Part shown: one piece after another, positions 30,086 to 38,103 of the stretch
Layout: every line of letters begins with the position of its first letter
Numbering within the stretch: the stretch's first letter is position 1
DNA from: Clostridium_AM sp964554365
GTDB taxonomy: Bacteria > Bacillota > Clostridia > Clostridiales > Clostridiaceae
Assembly: GCA_964554365.1 (NCBI GenBank)
Contig: CAZKOJ010000001.1
Location: forward strand, 1 to 64,000
DNA: 64,000 nucleotides
Direction of reading: 5' to 3'
Notes under the pieces: generated by a model
Told to the model about the DNA's origin: nothing
Database searches by the model: none
What the model saw: the letters and a program-made list of their open reading frames with translations, nothing else
Position numbers and translations under genes: made by a program

Positions 30086-30287
30086 CTTCTACAAGTCTCC
30101 TTACATCATTACCACATTTCTTACACTTGCCTTTCAAGAGAACACCAAATTTATCATCATTGGTAGTATATTCAACTATAGTAGTTACTCCACACTTGGA
30201 GCAAAAAACATTATTTATAATAAGTTGTTGTATGTTTTTAGGTATCTTAGCCCACTTTTGTGCTGCCTTAAAATCTGTAACTGACAT
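30078..30287 (-). CDS. Small zinc-ribbon protein (two CxxC)
   Basis: A 69-aa protein with CSKCG (residues about 29-33) and CKKCG (about 55-59), a classic four-Cys zinc ribbon. A helical lead-in (DFKAAQKWAKIPKNIQQLII) precedes the ribbon and an acidic tail follows. The ATG at 30287 has GGAGGA at good spacing. I do not know its function; ribbons of this size bind nucleic acid or act as protein adaptors. Its end overlaps the Rpn-like stub by a few bases. Confidence 0.75.
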   Translation of the reverse strand: MSVTDFKAAQKWAKIPKNIQQLIINNVFCSKCGVTTIVEYTTNDDKFGVLLKGKCKKCGNDVRRLVEDE

Positions 30288-30469
30288 TGTTGCTCCTCCA
30301 TTATCTATTTAATCCCTTAACCATCTTTTGTTTGTATTAAAAAACTAATACAGGCCTCTTCTCTTAAAGCCATAAATTTTCTTCAATCTTTCCAGCATTT
30401 CAAAAACTACAGGACATACACTTGCAAAATCAACTATACTAAGCAAGCTAAATAATCTTTTCTCCTCTA

Positions 30470-30676
30470 TTATTTTCCACAACACTTTTTGTACTTTTTG
30501 CCGCTATCACAAGGACATGGATCGTTTCGCCCTATTTTTACAGATGAAATTGATTGAATATTATTCTTCATGGAATGTTTATTTTTTTCTAATCTATTTA
30601 ATTCTGTTTCAATTTCATCTGCTTCATCTTTTGGTACTTCTTCATCAAATAATTTTGGTATTTCTAGAAAGTAAAC
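30470..30676 (-). pseudogene. SEC-C motif protein, C-terminal fragment
   Basis: A 68-codon frame bounded upstream by an in-frame TAA and without a start codon. It ends in a perfect SEC-C zinc motif (GRNDPCPCDSGKKYKKCCGK) after a Lys/Glu-rich helix. SEC-C motifs are C-terminal tags on many unrelated proteins, so the original protein cannot be told. A further short frame downstream (about 30350-30465; ends FEMLERLKKIYGFKRRGLY) may be another scrap. Confidence 0.75.
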
Positions 30677-30796
30677 TTAAAGTATATTTGTCAATTTGTA
30701 TCCCTTTACTTACTATTATTAACCAATTTCTTTCCTGAAGTTCAAAAAACTAAATCTCATTCACTCTTACATTTGTTATACTGAGCACTTATTAAA

Positions 30797-31000
30797 TCAG
30801 CTTTGTCTTGATTTAATATATATATCAATATCTTCCACTATATAGTCCTGTCCTGTGGAATGAAGAACATCATAAAAGGATTTAATATAGTCAAACACCT
30901 TATAGTCGTCAAAAACTTTAAGCACATCTTTACCAGTAAGATGATGTGCCTGTTTATAGCTTTCAAGGCAAAATACTGTAAAATCAATGGTTCTATCCAT
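30797..31000 (-). CDS. DUF3791 family protein
   Basis: A 67-aa protein with the DUF3791 layout: TVFCLESYKQAHHLTGKDVL, then FDDYKVFDYIKSFYDVLHS, then IVEDIDIYIKSR. The start has GGTGAG upstream. It is third in a three-gene set with a 78-aa helical protein and a DUF3990 protein. DUF3990 and DUF3791 genes are common neighbours in clostridia and related bacteria, and the set has the size and spacing of a toxin-antitoxin-like module. The function is not established. Confidence 0.8.
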   Translation of the reverse strand: MDRTIDFTVFCLESYKQAHHLTGKDVLKVFDDYKVFDYIKSFYDVLHSTGQDYIVEDIDIYIKSRQS

Positions 31001-31011
31001 AACTTCTCACC

Positions 31012-31248
31012 TCATATCTGTGGAAATCTTATCTTCCCACTATTTCTTTCTTCTAAAAACAATTCAAACAATTTTTCTGTGCTGTACTGCCAAACCTTTG
31101 TTTCCTCTTGTTCCAGCATCTCATACAAATGTGAAGAGTAAAGTCCTGTAACCGCATCTTTATCAGATAAATTCAATTCTGCTGAAATTTTCTCTGCAAG
31201 AGCCGAACAGATAATAGGAAACACCGCATCAAATTTAATTTTATCCAT
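31012..31248 (-). CDS. Small helical partner protein of the DUF3990/DUF3791 set
   Basis: A 78-aa protein (FDAVFPIICSALAEKIS, then LNLSDKDAVTGLYSSHLYEM, then EKLFELFLEER). GGAGGG precedes its ATG, which overlaps the end of the DUF3990 frame by 8 bases, so the two are translationally coupled. It is 11 bases before DUF3791. I have no domain name for it; its position suggests an antitoxin-like or adaptor role for the adjacent ADP-ribosyltransferase-like protein. Confidence 0.7.
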   Translation of the reverse strand: MDKIKFDAVFPIICSALAEKISAELNLSDKDAVTGLYSSHLYEMLEQEETKVWQYSTEKLFELFLEERNSGKIRFPQI

Positions 31249-31609
31249 TGCTTTTCCCTCCTAAATCTTCATAATGGTCAAATACACAAAACTCCAATGC
31301 TTTCTTAGTATGCACTAATATCTGATCAAAAAGTTTCTCTACTTTTAATCGTTTTAACGCTTCTTCTTTATCTAGCACACCAGTTTCAAAAAGTTTTACG
31401 GTTAAATATACATTATCGTCAGCAACAGGTCCCATTACTATATCATATTCTTCTGAAATTTCTTTTCCTCTTCGATTTGTAGTAATAAAATCCAACCACT
31501 TTTCATCAGCCGATGTAAATTCTATAATGTTAAGTTCTTTTTTTGCTTTTTCTATATCAAACTTATATAATGACAAAAACTTTTTACCCGTATTATTTCT
31601 TAAACTCAC
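31241..31609 (-). pseudogene. DUF3990 protein, N-terminally truncated
   Basis: The 122-codon frame matches the C-terminal two thirds of DUF3990: YKFDIEKAKKELNIIEF, WLDFITTNRRGKE, YDIVMGPVADDNVYLTV, then EALKRLKVEKLFDQILVHT. DUF3990 proteins usually begin some 45-50 residues earlier with a LYHGS-type motif, which in the ADP-ribosyltransferase fold helps bind NAD. That part is missing here: the frame opens at a GTG (31609) with a poor ribosome binding site. The product is probably catalytically dead, leaving a silent three-gene module. Confidence 0.7.
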
Positions 31610-31741
31610 CTTTTTATTTGTTCTTCAATTTGCGCTATCTATTCTCTATAGCAGATGTCATTTCATCATAATCTTCTAATGTTAACTTACTACTATTATA
31701 CGATAAATCTATAGCTTTTAAAGTATCTTCTATGATTATGT

Positions 31742-31774
31742 TTGTATCAAGTTCTAGTGGACAATTTTATTTTT
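31742..31774. repeat. IS-end-like repeat, copy 1
   Basis: TTGTATCAAGTTCTAGTGGACAA followed by a T-rich run is nearly the same as 34028-34060, in the same orientation. It directly abuts the ISLre2-like transposase fragment, so both are probably remnants of one end of that element. Confidence 0.5.
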
Positions 31775-31925
31775 CTTTTTCTTCTATTTTAGAACCTAGT
31801 TTTTGTACTATATTCCATACTGCCGTATGGCTGATTTCTTGATTCGTTAAATCTTTTATATTAGTTGAAGTATTTCTATAAGATACGTTAGTTATATTGT
31901 CTACTATTTTTTCTACTAAAGTGCT
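31767..31925 (-). pseudogene. ISLre2-type transposase fragment
   Basis: A 52-codon frame without a start: VEKIVDNITNVSYRNTSTN, IKDLTNQEISHTAVWNIVQ, KLGSKIEEKEK. The SYR.T..NI..LTNQ.ISH.AVWN pattern is the N-terminal region of ISLre2-family transposases. It is followed by a stop and the IS-end-like repeat. The short stretch between here and the DUF3990 frame also encodes a separate scrap (KAIDLSYNSSKLTLEDYDEM). Confidence 0.6.
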
Positions 31926-31950
31926 TTAATTACACCATATTTTCTATATT

Positions 31951-32469
31951 TTACCATGATATTTTTACCTAAAATAAAAAGAACCATAAGCAGATTAATT
32001 GATTAAAAATCTACTTACAGTTCTTATATAATAGAGCACGTAATAATCTAAGTTGCACCATTATAGATAACCTATAGTACCCCACTAAGATGTTCCCACC
32101 CTAATAGAGCAGTTCACTACCTATAATAATGGTTTCTTCGACTATATAAAATATCTACACAACTATATATAACCGTTCTGGCTATATATAATCATCTCAA
32201 CACTCTATATAATTTTAACTCGACCCTATATCATAAGTTTGAACCTTTATATAATCAGTAGACTATATAAAAGCTTTTCCCCACAATATAGAATCTTCCC
32301 TCTGACTATATATAAACTATTTTAATAACCTATATATAATCGTTGGCCGATTCATATATACCTCTTGCAAAGCACATACAAATCTTGGCTCAACTGTTAC
32401 ATACCCTATGTACTATTATAGTAACCTTTTTGTGTTTATTATATACTGGATTTTTTTGTATAATAACAT
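31951..32469. repeat. About 500-bp non-coding element, copy B (hairpin plus phased box array)
   Basis: It starts with the 47-base palindrome at 31979-32025, then a conserved region (TAATCTAAGTTGCACCATTA...), then an array of CTATATATAA-like boxes starting near 32121, 32142, 32163, 32182, 32205, 32226, 32247, 32263, 32285, 32306, 32330 and 32353. Most spacings are 19-24 bp, close to two helical turns. The element ends about 32469. It matches copy C (37527-38027) almost base for base; I counted only a handful of substitutions and a 4-base indel. No protein-coding frame of note. Confidence 0.9.
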
Positions 32470-32537
32470 ATGTATTCTTATTTATCTTGCATAGTAGAGA
32501 ATACTGCATAATTAATAATCATCCATACCATAAATAA

Positions 32538-33500
32538 TTATTTACTATAATACTTTTGATTTGGACTTTTAGGTTTATCCGGTAATGTTAACTTTATCTC
32601 ACCTGTTTTAATTAGTGGATTAAGTATCTTAGTTCTAAAATATTCTCTATCTTTTATTTTAAGAAATTCTTGCATTTCCTGTCTTGTTCTAGGTTCTTTA
32701 CAAAAATGAATTAAATTTTTTACGCGCTCATCAGCTTGCTGGGTAGCTTGCTGGGTATCATCTTCTTTTACTTTAAAAAACATTTTAAAAATATCTTCTT
32801 CGATAATTTCTGGTTCATATCCAAAATAGGATTTTCCATACTTATGAATATTTCTAACACCTGAACCAAGTTCATCAACTAAGCCCATCTCTTTAAAAAA
32901 CTTTGCTATGGTTGGATTTTTAGGAAATGGTGAAAAGTTATTAGGATCAATGGGTCCGTGTCCATGAGGTTTATTGCTATTTTCTGTATATATTTTGTCT
33001 TTACCTATAACAAATTTAGCTGGGTATGGATTTCCATAATCCCTATGAATTAGTATATTTGATATTACTTCTCTAAAAATTTTATCTCGGATACTTATTC
33101 TAATATCTCCTTCCAAATAAAAAGTATCTGGTAAATGTTTGTTTACAAAGGACATTAATCTATCATAACTTTCAATCAAATTAGTACGAATATCATCTCT
33201 ATCATCATATCTATCCAAGTCTATCTTTCTTAGGATTGCATCTGTTTTATAATAAGGAATAACTGAATTTATTACTTCATCCCTGCCAATCAAAAGAATA
33301 GCAGCCAGTGTAAAACCTTCTATGTTATTTTTATAATCATGAATGTATAGTCCTGCACTTTTTAATAGTTCCATGTCATCCATGCTCTTCCAAGGGTGAT
33401 TAGCTACCCTGATAGACGCTACTTTTCTTGCTCTTACTATAAGCTCTTCCCTTAAATCATTAAGTTTAACATATGGATATACGGTGTTTTCAATATAAGT
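32538..33500 (-). pseudogene. AlbA_2/RecG-like transcriptional regulator, N-terminus lost
   Basis: The 281-codon frame starting at 33383 is the C-terminal part of a COG2865-type protein: an ATPase-like fold with FREVISNILIHRDYGNP, GHGPIDPNNFSPFPKNP and MGLVDELGSGVRNIHKYG, then a winged helix (EPRTRQEMQEFLKIKDREYF). In-frame homologous codons continue upstream without a start (VYPYVKLNDLREELIVRARK, then NHPWKSMDD) to about 33500. The upstream AlbA_2 domain is missing: the region is replaced by a 30-codon frame with RIQSNRTTESS that runs into the HIT gene. It is probably non-functional. Confidence 0.7.
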
Positions 33501-33571
33501 TGTTTGCTTCCTCTGATTCCGCTTCCTTTGGAGCTATGCTACTTTCCGTTGTACGGTTACTTTGTATTCTC

Positions 33572-33949
33572 CTATCCATCATACTCCACCAAAGCCGATT
33601 TTAAATTTCTTATACCACCACGTGGGTTTTCCACATCACCTTTGTATCTTGGAATCAAATGTACATGTAAATGCTTTATTGTTTGACCTGCATAGTATCC
33701 CACATTAATTCCTACATTATATCCTGCTGGTTCATACTGAATATCTATCATTTCCTTCACTTCATGCATAAGACTATATATGGCTTTTATCTCCTCCTCT
33801 GTGGCTTCAAAGAAAAACGGGAAATGCCTTTTTGGTATTATCAATACATGTCCTTCATTTACAGGAAATTTATCCATTATAGCAAAAGCTAATTTGTTTT
33901 CTACTATTATTTCTGATGGGTTACAGTTACAAAATATACAATCATCCAT
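33572..33949 (-). CDS. HIT family hydrolase
   Basis: A histidine-triad protein, probably a nucleotide hydrolase or transferase of the Hint/FHIT type. CIFCNCNPSEIIVEN opens the fold with a CxxC pair. The catalytic triad is HLHVHLIP near residues 98-105 of the protein starting at 33949, preceded by PAGYNVGINVGYYAGQTIKH. I chose the ATG at 33949 because AAAGGAG lies 7 bases upstream; earlier ATGs overlap that site. It is an ordinary cytoplasmic housekeeping enzyme. Confidence 0.9.
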   Translation of the reverse strand: MDDCIFCNCNPSEIIVENKLAFAIMDKFPVNEGHVLIIPKRHFPFFFEATEEEIKAIYSLMHEVKEMIDIQYEPAGYNVGINVGYYAGQTIKHLHVHLIPRYKGDVENPRGGIRNLKSALVEYDG

Positions 33950-34027
33950 TTTCATTCTCCTTTTACAGTTCTTTATTTTCATTCTAATTCATTATACTAA
34001 ATAGTTCAATATATTCCCTGTATTGGT

Positions 34028-34060
34028 TTGTGTCAAGTTCTAGTTGCAATTTTATTTTTT
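34028..34060. repeat. IS-end-like repeat, copy 2
   Basis: TTGTGTCAAGTTCTAGTTGCAA plus a T-rich run matches 31742-31774 in the same orientation. It looks like a solo end of the same ISLre2-like element, upstream of the HIT gene. Confidence 0.5.
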
Positions 34061-34115
34061 AATTTATTCCTAGACTCAAATTACTTATTGTGTTTAATAC
34101 ACATATAATTATATA

Positions 34116-35369
34116 TTAATTGTCTTTTTTCTTATTCACCATATTACTAAGAACAACACCAAATGTGATTATCAATGGATATAGTATTGCCCATCCTGCA
34201 AAAACAAATATAATAACTGTAGAAATTAGAGAAATAAAACTAATTATAAACTTCACCTTATCATCCTTAAGAAGCACTACTCCTGCTGCACACCCAGCTA
34301 GATATGTTAGTATAAAGGTTGCATTTGGAAGTTGTATTAGACTTGTAAGGGATACAATCTTTAAGGAGTATAATGTAATTACTATTACAAAACAGAAACT
34401 TAAAAAAACTAGACCTCCCATAGGTGTGTTGTATTTCTTTGAAATATATCCCAAAGCTTTAGGTGCATCTCCATTTTTTGATAAAGAAAAAGCTAATCTT
34501 GATGCTGCTCCAACATAAGCTATTACTGTGGCAGTACATATAAGTAAGCTAGTAATACCAACTATAATAGCACCAGCAGAACCAAAAATTCTACCTGTCA
34601 AAATAACTAAAGGTGCCTGTACACCTGCTCCATAACTGTTAGTTCCAACAGTAACTAAAGCAGTCATAAAATAAAGAATACCTACAATTATTGCAGCAAT
34701 TATTGTAGCTCTAATAACATCCTTTTGTGGATTTACGAACTCTTCAGATAAGTGGGATACTGCTTCCCATCCAATAAAACACCAAAATAGAATTGTAGAT
34801 GCTCTTCCTACACTTGTAATTCCTTTAGGCATAAAAGGAGTAAAATTTACTGCCTTTATACTTGGAACGGAGGCAATGATAGTTACAACAAGTACTAATA
34901 TAGTACCTACTACAACAGCTACCTGAACACCTCCAGCCATGTCCATACCAATTAAATTAATAATTAGTGCCAACATAAGCATAATTACTGCAATAATAAT
35001 TGTCCAATTTTCTCCCAAACCAAGAGCTGAACTCAAATATCCTGCACCAGTTAATGATGCTATTGGTGCTCCTATTGGAACAGACATAAGAAAGAACCAT
35101 CCAATAATTGTCCCTAGTTTATCACCAAAAGCTTTAGTTACAAAATGTGATACTCCTCCTACATTTGGATATTTTCGTGATAAAAAGCCCATACACAGTG
35201 CAAGAGGAAGTACTAAAATCATCATTCCTCCCCAAGCTATCATAGAAGCTGGTCCCGCAATCTCTGCTGCAAGACCAGGAATTATTAATATACCTGATCC
35301 TAACACTGCTCCAATATAAAGAGCTACTGCCTGTGGCAGTTTTATAGTCGCCTTAAAATTACTACTCAC
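34116..35369 (-). CDS. APC-family amino-acid permease
   Basis: A polytopic membrane protein of about 12 segments. The first helix has the LYIGAVLGSGILIIPG substrate-binding motif of APC transporters, and a conserved FWCFIGWEAVSHLSEEF segment lies mid-protein. The frame extends to a GTG at 35414, but the better ribosome binding site (AGAGG) precedes the GTG at 35369, giving MSSNFKATIKLPQAV. It is divergent from a MocR-type regulator 138 bp away, a common pairing in which the regulator controls the transporter. By resemblance to YjeH-type proteins it may export neutral amino acids, but direction and substrate are inferred. Confidence 0.85.
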   Translation of the reverse strand: MSSNFKATIKLPQAVALYIGAVLGSGILIIPGLAAEIAGPASMIAWGGMMILVLPLALCMGFLSRKYPNVGGVSHFVTKAFGDKLGTIIGWFFLMSVPIGAPIASLTGAGYLSSALGLGENWTIIIAVIMLMLALIINLIGMDMAGGVQVAVVVGTILVLVVTIIASVPSIKAVNFTPFMPKGITSVGRASTILFWCFIGWEAVSHLSEEFVNPQKDVIRATIIAAIIVGILYFMTALVTVGTNSYGAGVQAPLVILTGRIFGSAGAIIVGITSLLICTATVIAYVGAASRLAFSLSKNGDAPKALGYISKKYNTPMGGLVFLSFCFVIVITLYSLKIVSLTSLIQLPNATFILTYLAGCAAGVVLLKDDKVKFIISFISLISTVIIFVFAGWAILYPLIITFGVVLSNMVNKKKDN

Positions 35370-35507
35370 ATTAAAACCTCTTTTCCCTAATAATTTAAAT
35401 TTCTTCAGTTCCACCTGAACTTCTGATATAATAGATTATATTCAGAAATTGTTATTGTTGAAAGTGACAAATCTCTTAATATTTATGGGGTCAATTTGGA
35501 GGTAGAA

Positions 35508-36914
35508 ATGTTAGAATTAAATCCAATGTTACAAAAAGATTTAAAATTACCTATATGCTGTCAGCTATATAGGTATATTAGGGAAGAAATAAAATCTGGT
35601 CAAATACCTGTTGGTACACGCCTTCCCTCAATAAGGCAGCTTTCACAGAACTTAATGATAAGTAAAAACACTGTAGAAAGTGCTTATGGACAATTAATTG
35701 CTGAAGGGTACATTGAAAGTAAGCCCCGCAGTGGTTTATATATATCTGAAATTGAAAAAGGCTTCAGTTATGAAAAACCTACTCCTTTTCATTTAAAAAA
35801 GGAACCTCAAATTGAATTGCAACTTAAATATGATTACGACTTCGATCCTAATTCTGTTGATTTAGACAACTTCCCCTTTTCTGTATGGAAAAAGCTTACT
35901 TATGAATGTTTAACTCCTAATAGAGCTGATTTATTTAAATATGATTATACTAACGGAGACAGAAAACTTCGCGAAGAAATTTCTAAATATTTACGACACA
36001 GCAGAGGTGTGTATTGTAGTGAAGAAGAAATAATTATTGGCTCTACTACTCAGCATTTAATCAGCATAGTATGCCAGTTGCTAGGACTTCAAAAATTTAA
36101 GATTGCCATAGAAGATCCTGGCTGTATTGAAATGAAATCAATCTTTAAAAATCTTGGCTTTGAAGTTCTGGGTATTCCTGTAGAAAAGGATGGAATAAAT
36201 TTAGAAAAACTAAAATCTAGTGGTGCAAAAGTAATATATCTTACTCCTTCAAAACAATTTCCCTGTGGAATGGTTATGCCTATAGGCAAAAGGCTTAAGC
36301 TTCTTAAATGGGCTGAAGAAGAGAATGGAATAATAGTTGAAGGTGATTATGATGGGGAATATAGATATCATAGTAAACCTATCCCAGCTTTGCAAGGCTT
36401 ATCAAATTCGGACAATGTAATCTACCTAAGCACTTTTTCTAAATATATTCTACCTTCAATATGTATAAGCTATATGGTACTTCCTGCAAAATTATTAAAT
36501 ATTTATAAACAAGAGTACCATCTTTATGAGCAATCTGTTTCAAGACTTAATCAGCAAATACTTCAACAGTTTATGGAGCGATGTCATTTTGAAAGCCATA
36601 TTAGAAAAATGAGAACCTTGTACAGTAAGAAACATACTATCCTTGTGAATGCAATAAATCAATATATGGATAACAGGATAACTATACTTGGAAAAGATGC
36701 TGGTTTGCATATTCTTATTGAAGTTAATAATGGCATGACTGAACAGGAGCTTATTGATTCTGCAGCTGACTTTGGAGCTAAAGTCTATTCTTATTCAGCT
36801 TACTTGTATAATACTTATAATTGCTCTCCACCTAGAATAGTAATTGGTTTTGGTGGTCTAAGTAGCAATTCTATTATATCTGGAATTAAGTTGTTAAAGG
36901 AAGCTTGGCTATAG
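35508..36914 (+). CDS. MocR/GntR-family regulator with aminotransferase-like domain
   Basis: A 468-aa one-component regulator. An N-terminal GntR winged helix (YRYIREEIKSGQIPVGTRLP, then SKNTVESAYGQLIAEGYIES) is joined to a fold-type I aminotransferase domain with the PLP-lysine region STFSKYILPS and a Y-rich small domain. MocR proteins sense PLP or an amino-acid-PLP adduct and control neighbouring genes. The start is the ATG at 35508 with GGAGGT at 35498-35503; the frame also opens at a TTG in the ribosome binding site. It is divergent from the amino-acid permease, its likely target. Confidence 0.9.
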   Translation: MLELNPMLQKDLKLPICCQLYRYIREEIKSGQIPVGTRLPSIRQLSQNLMISKNTVESAYGQLIAEGYIESKPRSGLYISEIEKGFSYEKPTPFHLKKEPQIELQLKYDYDFDPNSVDLDNFPFSVWKKLTYECLTPNRADLFKYDYTNGDRKLREEISKYLRHSRGVYCSEEEIIIGSTTQHLISIVCQLLGLQKFKIAIEDPGCIEMKSIFKNLGFEVLGIPVEKDGINLEKLKSSGAKVIYLTPSKQFPCGMVMPIGKRLKLLKWAEEENGIIVEGDYDGEYRYHSKPIPALQGLSNSDNVIYLSTFSKYILPSICISYMVLPAKLLNIYKQEYHLYEQSVSRLNQQILQQFMERCHFESHIRKMRTLYSKKHTILVNAINQYMDNRITILGKDAGLHILIEVNNGMTEQELIDSAADFGAKVYSYSAYLYNTYNCSPPRIVIGFGGLSSNSIISGIKLLKEAWL

Positions 36915-37169
36915 ATAAAACTCATCTATTCCAGTGCCTAGAGCTGAGTTATGTTTAAATATAAACCAAAATGGAATATATAAAAGCATTTGAGTTCTCC
37001 CAAGTTGACGTAATATAACAATATCTAACATGTCATGCCAGGTAAACCGATATCTTCTTACCAATAACGAGTTGATAATGATTTAACTGATAATTAAAGG
37101 AATATGAAACTATTTGTAGAAATATCGTAGTAGAATATGTTATTTATAAGAAAATAGGAGGATTAAAAC

Positions 37170-37337
37170 ATGAAGTCAGATTTACTTAAAAGTTTCAAAG
37201 TTTTTATAGTAGCAATAATTTATATTATACTTATCTCAAAATTTATACTACTTGCAGGTGTTGTGACAATCCTAGCAGCAGTAGCGTGGGGTGTATTGTT
37301 ATTTAATAAACATAAGCCTTTCAAACATAAAAAATAA
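37170..37337 (+). CDS. Small membrane protein, 55 aa
   Basis: An ATG at 37170 with a strong AGGAGG site 7 bases upstream reads MKSDLLKSFKVFIVAIIYII and continues through a second hydrophobic stretch (LLAGVVTILAAVAWGVLLF) to a Lys/His-rich tail. Two membrane segments with a short loop and a basic cytoplasmic end are likely. A good intrinsic terminator lies about 105 bases downstream. The family is unknown; small bitopic or hairpin membrane proteins of this type can be regulators or toxins, but nothing here decides it. Confidence 0.65.
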   Translation: MKSDLLKSFKVFIVAIIYIILISKFILLAGVVTILAAVAWGVLLFNKHKPFKHKK

Positions 37338-37442
37338 AATTATTAAAGGAATAGCTGGCATATGATTAATGTTCTTCATATTAATTTAAGCTAATTAATC
37401 AATTTCAGCTTAAATAATTTAAATGTATAAATCTATTATCAG

Positions 37443-37474
37443 AAAAGGTATAGCAAAAACCGCTATACCTTTTT
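37443..37474 (+). terminator. Intrinsic terminator
   Basis: AAAAGGTATAGC pairs with GCTATACCTTTT across a 7-base loop, followed by a T-run. It terminates the small membrane protein gene. Confidence 0.85.
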
Positions 37475-37526
37475 TATAAACTCTGTATATAAACTTACTG
37501 ACATTACATTTTGCAATTTTTAATCA

Positions 37527-38027
37527 AAATAAAAAGAACCATAAGCAGATTAATTGATTAAAAATCTACTTACAGTTCTTATATAATAGAGCACGTAATA
37601 ATCTAAGTTGCACCATTATAGATAACCTATAGTACCCCACTAAGATGTTCCCACCCTAATAGAGCAGTTCACTACCTATAATAATGGTTTCTTCGACTAT
37701 ATAAAATATCTACACAACTATATATAACCGTTCTGGCTATATATAATCATCTCAACACTCTATATAATTTTAACTCGACCCTATATCATAAGTTTGAACC
37801 TTTATATAATCAGTAGACTATATAAAAGCTTTTCCCCACAATATAGAATCTTCCCTCTGACTATATATAAACTATTTAAATAACCTATATATAATCGTTG
37901 GCCGATTCATATATACCTCTTGTGAAGCACATATAAATCTTGGCTCAACTGTTACATACCCTATGCTATTATAGTAACCTTTTTGTGTTTATTATATACT
38001 GGAATTATTTGTGTAATAACAAATGAA
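37527..38027. repeat. About 500-bp non-coding element, copy C
   Basis: Near-identical, same-orientation copy of 31971-32469, again starting with the 47-base palindrome (37535-37581) and carrying the same phased CTATATATAA-like array. It ends about 60 bp before the ribosome binding site of the chemotaxis receptor gene, so the array could influence that gene. Left-flank homology seen between copies A and B is absent here, which sets the left boundary at about 37527. Confidence 0.9.
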
Positions 38028-38103
38028 CCGTCCTTTAATAGTTTGCATAGATTAAATAATAATATTATTGTTTAAAATGAACTATGGAGGAAGGAAATAT
38101 CAT

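Noticed and set aside
30004..30312. Plus-strand ORFs opposite the zinc-ribbon gene
   Set aside because: Shadows of the real minus-strand gene, without ribosome binding sites.
31979..32025. Hairpin repeat as a riboswitch
   Set aside because: Copies lie at gene ends rather than consistently in 5' leaders, and the structure is a plain palindrome without conserved junctions.
32121..32380. Regularly spaced TATA-rich boxes read as a CRISPR array
   Set aside because: The boxes are about 10 bp, degenerate, and the gaps are about 11 bp. There are no 25-40 bp identical repeats or unique spacers and no cas genes.
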